NCBI GenBank assembly: GCA_964247055.1
Contig: OZ176055.1
Span: 3,720,001-3,784,000 of the forward strand
Length of the DNA stretch: 64,000 nucleotides
Source of the DNA: Paragordius varius
Taxonomy: Eukaryota > Nematomorpha
Reading direction: 5' to 3'
In this document: piece by piece, positions 60,395 through 64,000 of the stretch
Layout: every line of letters begins with the position of its first letter
Position numbering within the stretch: position 1 is the first letter of the stretch
Program-made: the position numbers and the translations under genes
The notes under the pieces: model-generated
Database searches by the model: none
Seen by the model: only the letters and a program-made list of their open reading frames with translations
What the model was told of the DNA's origin: nothing

Positions 60395-62140
60395 ATGAGC
60401 ACCAAAAGAGGTTGTAAATTCAACGATGAATTAATGAAAGAATTCCTTTTATCAAAAAAACGAAGAATGAATCATCTGTTAAATGTCTTATATGCGAGGG
60501 GGAATTCACCCTAGCACATGGCGGCAAGCATGATATTACAAAGCATATGGAAACACAGAAACATAAAAAATGTTTAGATAATGCGGCATCATCTTACAAA
60601 ATGAGCGATTTTTTTCGAAAAACCGCTTTTGGAGAGGAAGAAAAGAATATGGCACTAGCTGAGGGCGTGATATCTTTTCACGCCGTTAATCACAATCATT
60701 CCTTTAGATCTATGGACTGTACCTTACAGGATATTCGCACCTTATTCAATAAAAAATTTGCATGTGCCCGTACAAAAGCTGAAGCCATAGTCCCAATGTC
60801 CTTTCGCCACATGCATTTTCTCAAATACAAAAAGATTTGCTGAAAATTAATTTCTTATCCCTATACTCTGATGCATCAAATCACCATGAAACAAAATTAT
60901 TTCTCACTTTAATAAGATATTTTGATTCAGAAACCGGAGTAAAAATTAAAATTCTAGATTTAATTTCTCTACCCGGTGAAAATTCCGAAATAATATTTAT
61001 CTAGAAAAAAATAATTTAAACGACAAAATTATCGCATATTGCGCTGACAACATCAATACGAACATTGGTAGAAAAGCAAAGAGGGGAAGAAAAATATTTT
61101 TCATAAATTAACAGATAATCTTAATCAAAACATTATTGGCGTTGGGTGTGCAGCGCATATAATACACAACGCTATTCAAACAGCTACTGATTTGTTACCC
61201 CTAGATGTGGAAATTGTAGTTGTTAAAATAAATTCCTATTTTTATATACACACGGTACGTGTTGAAACGCTTAAAGAATTTTGTGTAAATGCAGAAGTTC
61301 AATATCAAAAATGCTTGGATATTGTAAAACTCGTTGGTTAGCTTTTATGTCAGCTATCGAAAGAATTTTAAAAATCTATGATCCTTTAAAATCTTTTTTT
61401 ATCACATGACAAATGTCCTACAACTTTAAATAAGTTTTTTTGAAAGTGATTATTCAAAAATATGGTTAGAATTTTTACATAATCAAGCTTATCTCTTTCA
61501 AAATGTTATAAAATTTATAGAAGGTGACATTTCGGCTATCGAAGTAGCCTATGAAGTTAGTAATCTAAAATTCCAATGTCAAGAACGGTTAGAAAATAAT
61601 TTTATACCATTAACCATCCGCAATATAATAAATAATTTAGAATGTTTTATACAAACTGTAAAGATTATTTGGAAGACCGGACGACGCAATTCGAGAAAAT
61701 TGATCATTTTCATTAGATAACATTAAAATCAGAATTTAATTGGTGCGATGTTCAAAAATAATTTAATTATATCTGCTCCCGAAAATTCTCAAAAAATAAT
61801 CTTTCAGAAAATGATTTTTTTTCTGAAGTATCATTAGTTAAAAGATATGTTAATAATGAAAAACTTAAATTATGGACAAAAGAAAAATATACAGTAGAAA
61901 AGAAATGGTTGTAAATATTTCATCATTTTGAAGCCAACTATATTACATACAATAATATTTTAGAAATGGGATTCGCACTATTTTACCTGGAACCAACGCT
62001 GCTACTGAGCGCGTTTTTTCCACAGTAAATCAGGTTTGGACATCGGAAATATCAAATTTAAATGTTGAAATTTTAAAGGCCGTTTTATCTGTAAAATATA
62101 ATTTGACAAATTCTTGTGAAGACTTCTACAATATTTAAAA
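60395..62140 (+). pseudogene. hAT transposase, broken
   Basis: Starts MSTKRGCKFNDELMKEF. After a frameshift it has a zinc finger VKCLICEGEFTLAHGGKHDITKHMETQKHKKC (about 60477-60570) of the BED-like kind usual at hAT N-termini. The middle has LSLYSDASNHHETKLFLTLIRYFD (about 60855-60925) and the GCAAHIIHNAIQTATDLLPLDVE block (about 61145-61210), which match hAT catalytic-domain regions. The C-terminus TNAATERVFSTVNQVWTSEISNLNVEILKAVLSVKYNL (about 61993-62110) is the hAT dimerisation motif. The longest open piece is 60547-60843. At least three frameshifts or stops break it, so it is not functional. Confidence 0.9.
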
Positions 62141-62759
62141 AAATGATGACAATCTGCTAAAACGCATTCACTCAAACAAAATTATACCAAAGAATACAAT
62201 ATTTTCTTATATTTATAAAGTTTTTATGTTAAAAAATAAACAAATTACATAAAATATTGTATAAGTCTTCATAATTTGTCAAATCATATTTGAACACAAA
62301 ATGGCTTTTATTCAACATTTAAATTCCGTGTCCTTACTTAATTTACTGTGGAAAAACGCGTTCAATAGCAGTGGTTCAGGTAAAGATAATGCAAATTCTA
62401 CAATTAAAATATTATTGTATGGAACATAATTTGTTTAAAAATGATTATTTTAACCATTTCTATCCTACGTATTTTTTTCTGTTGTCCATAATATAAGTTT
62501 TCATTCAATATATTAATTTAATAATGAGACTTCATCAAAAAGTGTCATTGTGCACCGTTTTGTCTTCCAAATAATCGTTTCTGTTTGTATAAAACATTTT
62601 TATATTCTGGTTATTCATTGAGCCTTGTTTTGGATGCTTTCTAATATTGCGATTAGGTAATGGTATAAAATTATTTTCTAACCTTTTTTGACTTGGAATT
62701 TTGACCTTTGTCCTGTGATAAAAAATAGGATTCCAGGAGATTACATTTTTAAAATATTT

Positions 62760-62960
62760 CATTGGCTGGCAAAAGAGCTAACCAACAGTTCTACAATATC
62801 CAAGCATTTTAACATCTATATTTTCCACATCCAGGGGTAACAAATCAGTAGCTGTTTGAATAGCGTTGTGTATCTGCCAATAATGTTTTGATTAAGATAA
62901 TTCGCTAAATTGTTAAAAATATTTTTTGTGCCGCTTCTTGCATCACCCAGCGCACTTTGT
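62760..62960 (-). repeat. Inverted partial duplicate of the hAT transposase
   Basis: The reverse complement reads GCTTGGATATTGTAGAAC, then CCCTGGATGTGGAAAATATAG and GGCAGATACACAACGCTATTC, matching 61090-61345 of the same element. This may be a second broken copy nested in the first, or an internal inversion-duplication. Confidence 0.75.
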
Positions 62961-63225
62961 GATGATTTCGTCTTTATTATTTTTTTCTAGATTATTACAA
63001 TCACTTCACACTTTGTTCATGCACATGTAAATTTACTGAATAAGGTACAAACAACCTGTAAGGTACAGATTTTTTTATATTTATAATGTATTTGTGATAA
63101 AAATAAATAAATATTACAATAAATTTTTTGTATAAAAATTTTTGGTTGGACCCCCCAATGACCCTCCCCCTTCTCAGATTTGTCCTGCTTTTTCCTTCAA
63201 AAAATCTGGTCACCTTATTCATGAC

Positions 63226-64000
63226 CATCAATAAATTTAAAATAAAACTAATAAACATTTATATTGAACTGCTGAATAACCTTGATGGTTTTTTAACATA
63301 AACGTGTTTATATTGTATATTTAGGCTTCGGGAGAAATTTAAAAAATATATTAGACTTTATCATTTACAATTTAAATTATACTTAAAGAGGCAGAACAAG
63401 TAATTTAATGTTAATTTTAGTATCTAAATAACAAACATAATATATTAAAGTATTTAAAATTACCCAGATAGGAATAAATTGTTTTGAGCAACTAACTAGT
63501 TCGCCAATATAATAAAAGTATAGAAAAATATAAATAATAACACATTTTCTTACAAAACCTACATAGTGTCAACTCTGTAATGAAAAAAATATATCTCCAT
63601 TTACACACAGTTAGTAAGAAGTAAAAGATATAATATTGGATAAAAAATCAAATTAATATTCATTTCAAAAACTATATTTAACTCACCAATATATATAATA
63701 ATATTAATATCATTGGGAAATAGATAAGTTAGTCACTGAATTTTGAATTCAATTATATGTGGCGAAATCATGAGGCAGGCATGGTGTTGAACTGTTGTGG
63801 AGTAGGACATGATTTATAAATGTTTAGATTTTCTTTAGCATAAAAATAAAAAAAGTAACATGATAACACTCATTATCATTGAAATTAATAGATTTATTGT
63901 GATTTATTACCAGTTAAACCGTAATAAATAGCTTGATCCTACCCATATCAATTTGTTTCCATAAATTGACTTAAAAAATAATTTTTAAAATAAGCATTTG
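63226..64000. other. AT-rich sequence to the window end
   Basis: No feature I can support. Confidence 0.4.

Larger units (their letters stand above)
60025..63217 (+). mobile_element. hAT transposon, 3.2 kb, with 8-bp target duplication
   Basis: A perfect 8-bp duplication TTCATGAC borders both ends (60017-60024 and 63218-63225). The inverted ends are short: TAAGGTGCACTTTG at the left and, in reverse complement, TAAGGTGACCAGATTTT at the right. It contains a broken transposase gene at 60395-62140. A segment at about 62760-62960 is an inverted partial copy of the transposase region 61085-61345. Confidence 0.93.

Noticed and set aside
1-64000. CRISPR arrays, bacterial operons or organellar DNA
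   Set aside because: No regularly spaced repeats and no prokaryotic gene organisation; introns, U1 and animal gene families show nuclear animal DNA.

Overview
The window is visibly AT-rich animal DNA: multi-exon genes with short GT-AG introns, an ADAMTS-like protease pair, a carbonic-anhydrase-related CA10/11-type gene, and many DNA transposons, MITEs and non-LTR retrotransposons. The species cannot be named from the sequence. Nothing bacterial, organellar or viral is seen.

Region 1 (about 1.7-25.3 kb) is a U1 snRNA locus colonised repeatedly by R2-like, restriction-like-endonuclease (RLE) non-LTR retrotransposons. The first 18 or so bases of a U1 gene lie at 5122-5139. An apparently intact element with one 1280-aa ORF (three zinc fingers, RT, RLE) follows, and the rest of U1 resumes at 9245-9386. 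A second, more diverged full-length but broken copy ends at the same U1 position (13632). At least four further decayed copies, on both strands, also have their 3' ends at this position (15956, 16993, about 18700, about 19335). Several copies sit head-to-head as inverted pairs with U1 3' halves pointing outward. A more distant RLE element lies at 1.66-3.84 kb, with no U1 seen beside it. I know of RLE and other LINEs specific for 28S, 18S, spliced-leader and U2 snRNA genes, but of no U1-specific one; I take this as the most novel content here.

Region 2 (25.3-36.4 kb) is mostly repeats: hAT-type and TTAA-flanked MITEs, a foldback repeat and a dead mariner. It holds one small two-exon gene for a Lys-rich protein I do not recognise (31255-32405, minus).

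Region 3 (36.4-51.8 kb) holds two tandem minus-strand 15-exon genes for secreted ADAMTS-like metalloproteases, 828 and 802 aa as I assemble them. The last eleven exons match in length exactly between the two, so this is a local gene duplication. Their introns carry small TA-flanked MITEs (upstream copy A) and a tRNA-derived SINE (copy B).

Region 4 (53.3-57.6 kb) holds a minus-strand seven- or eight-exon gene for a CA10/11-type carbonic-anhydrase-related protein that has lost two of the three zinc-binding histidines. Region 5 (58.7-64 kb) holds a dead mariner and a 3.2-kb hAT transposon with a perfect 8-bp target duplication.

All exon structures come from reading splice sites and comparing paralogues by eye; no alignment or search was run.
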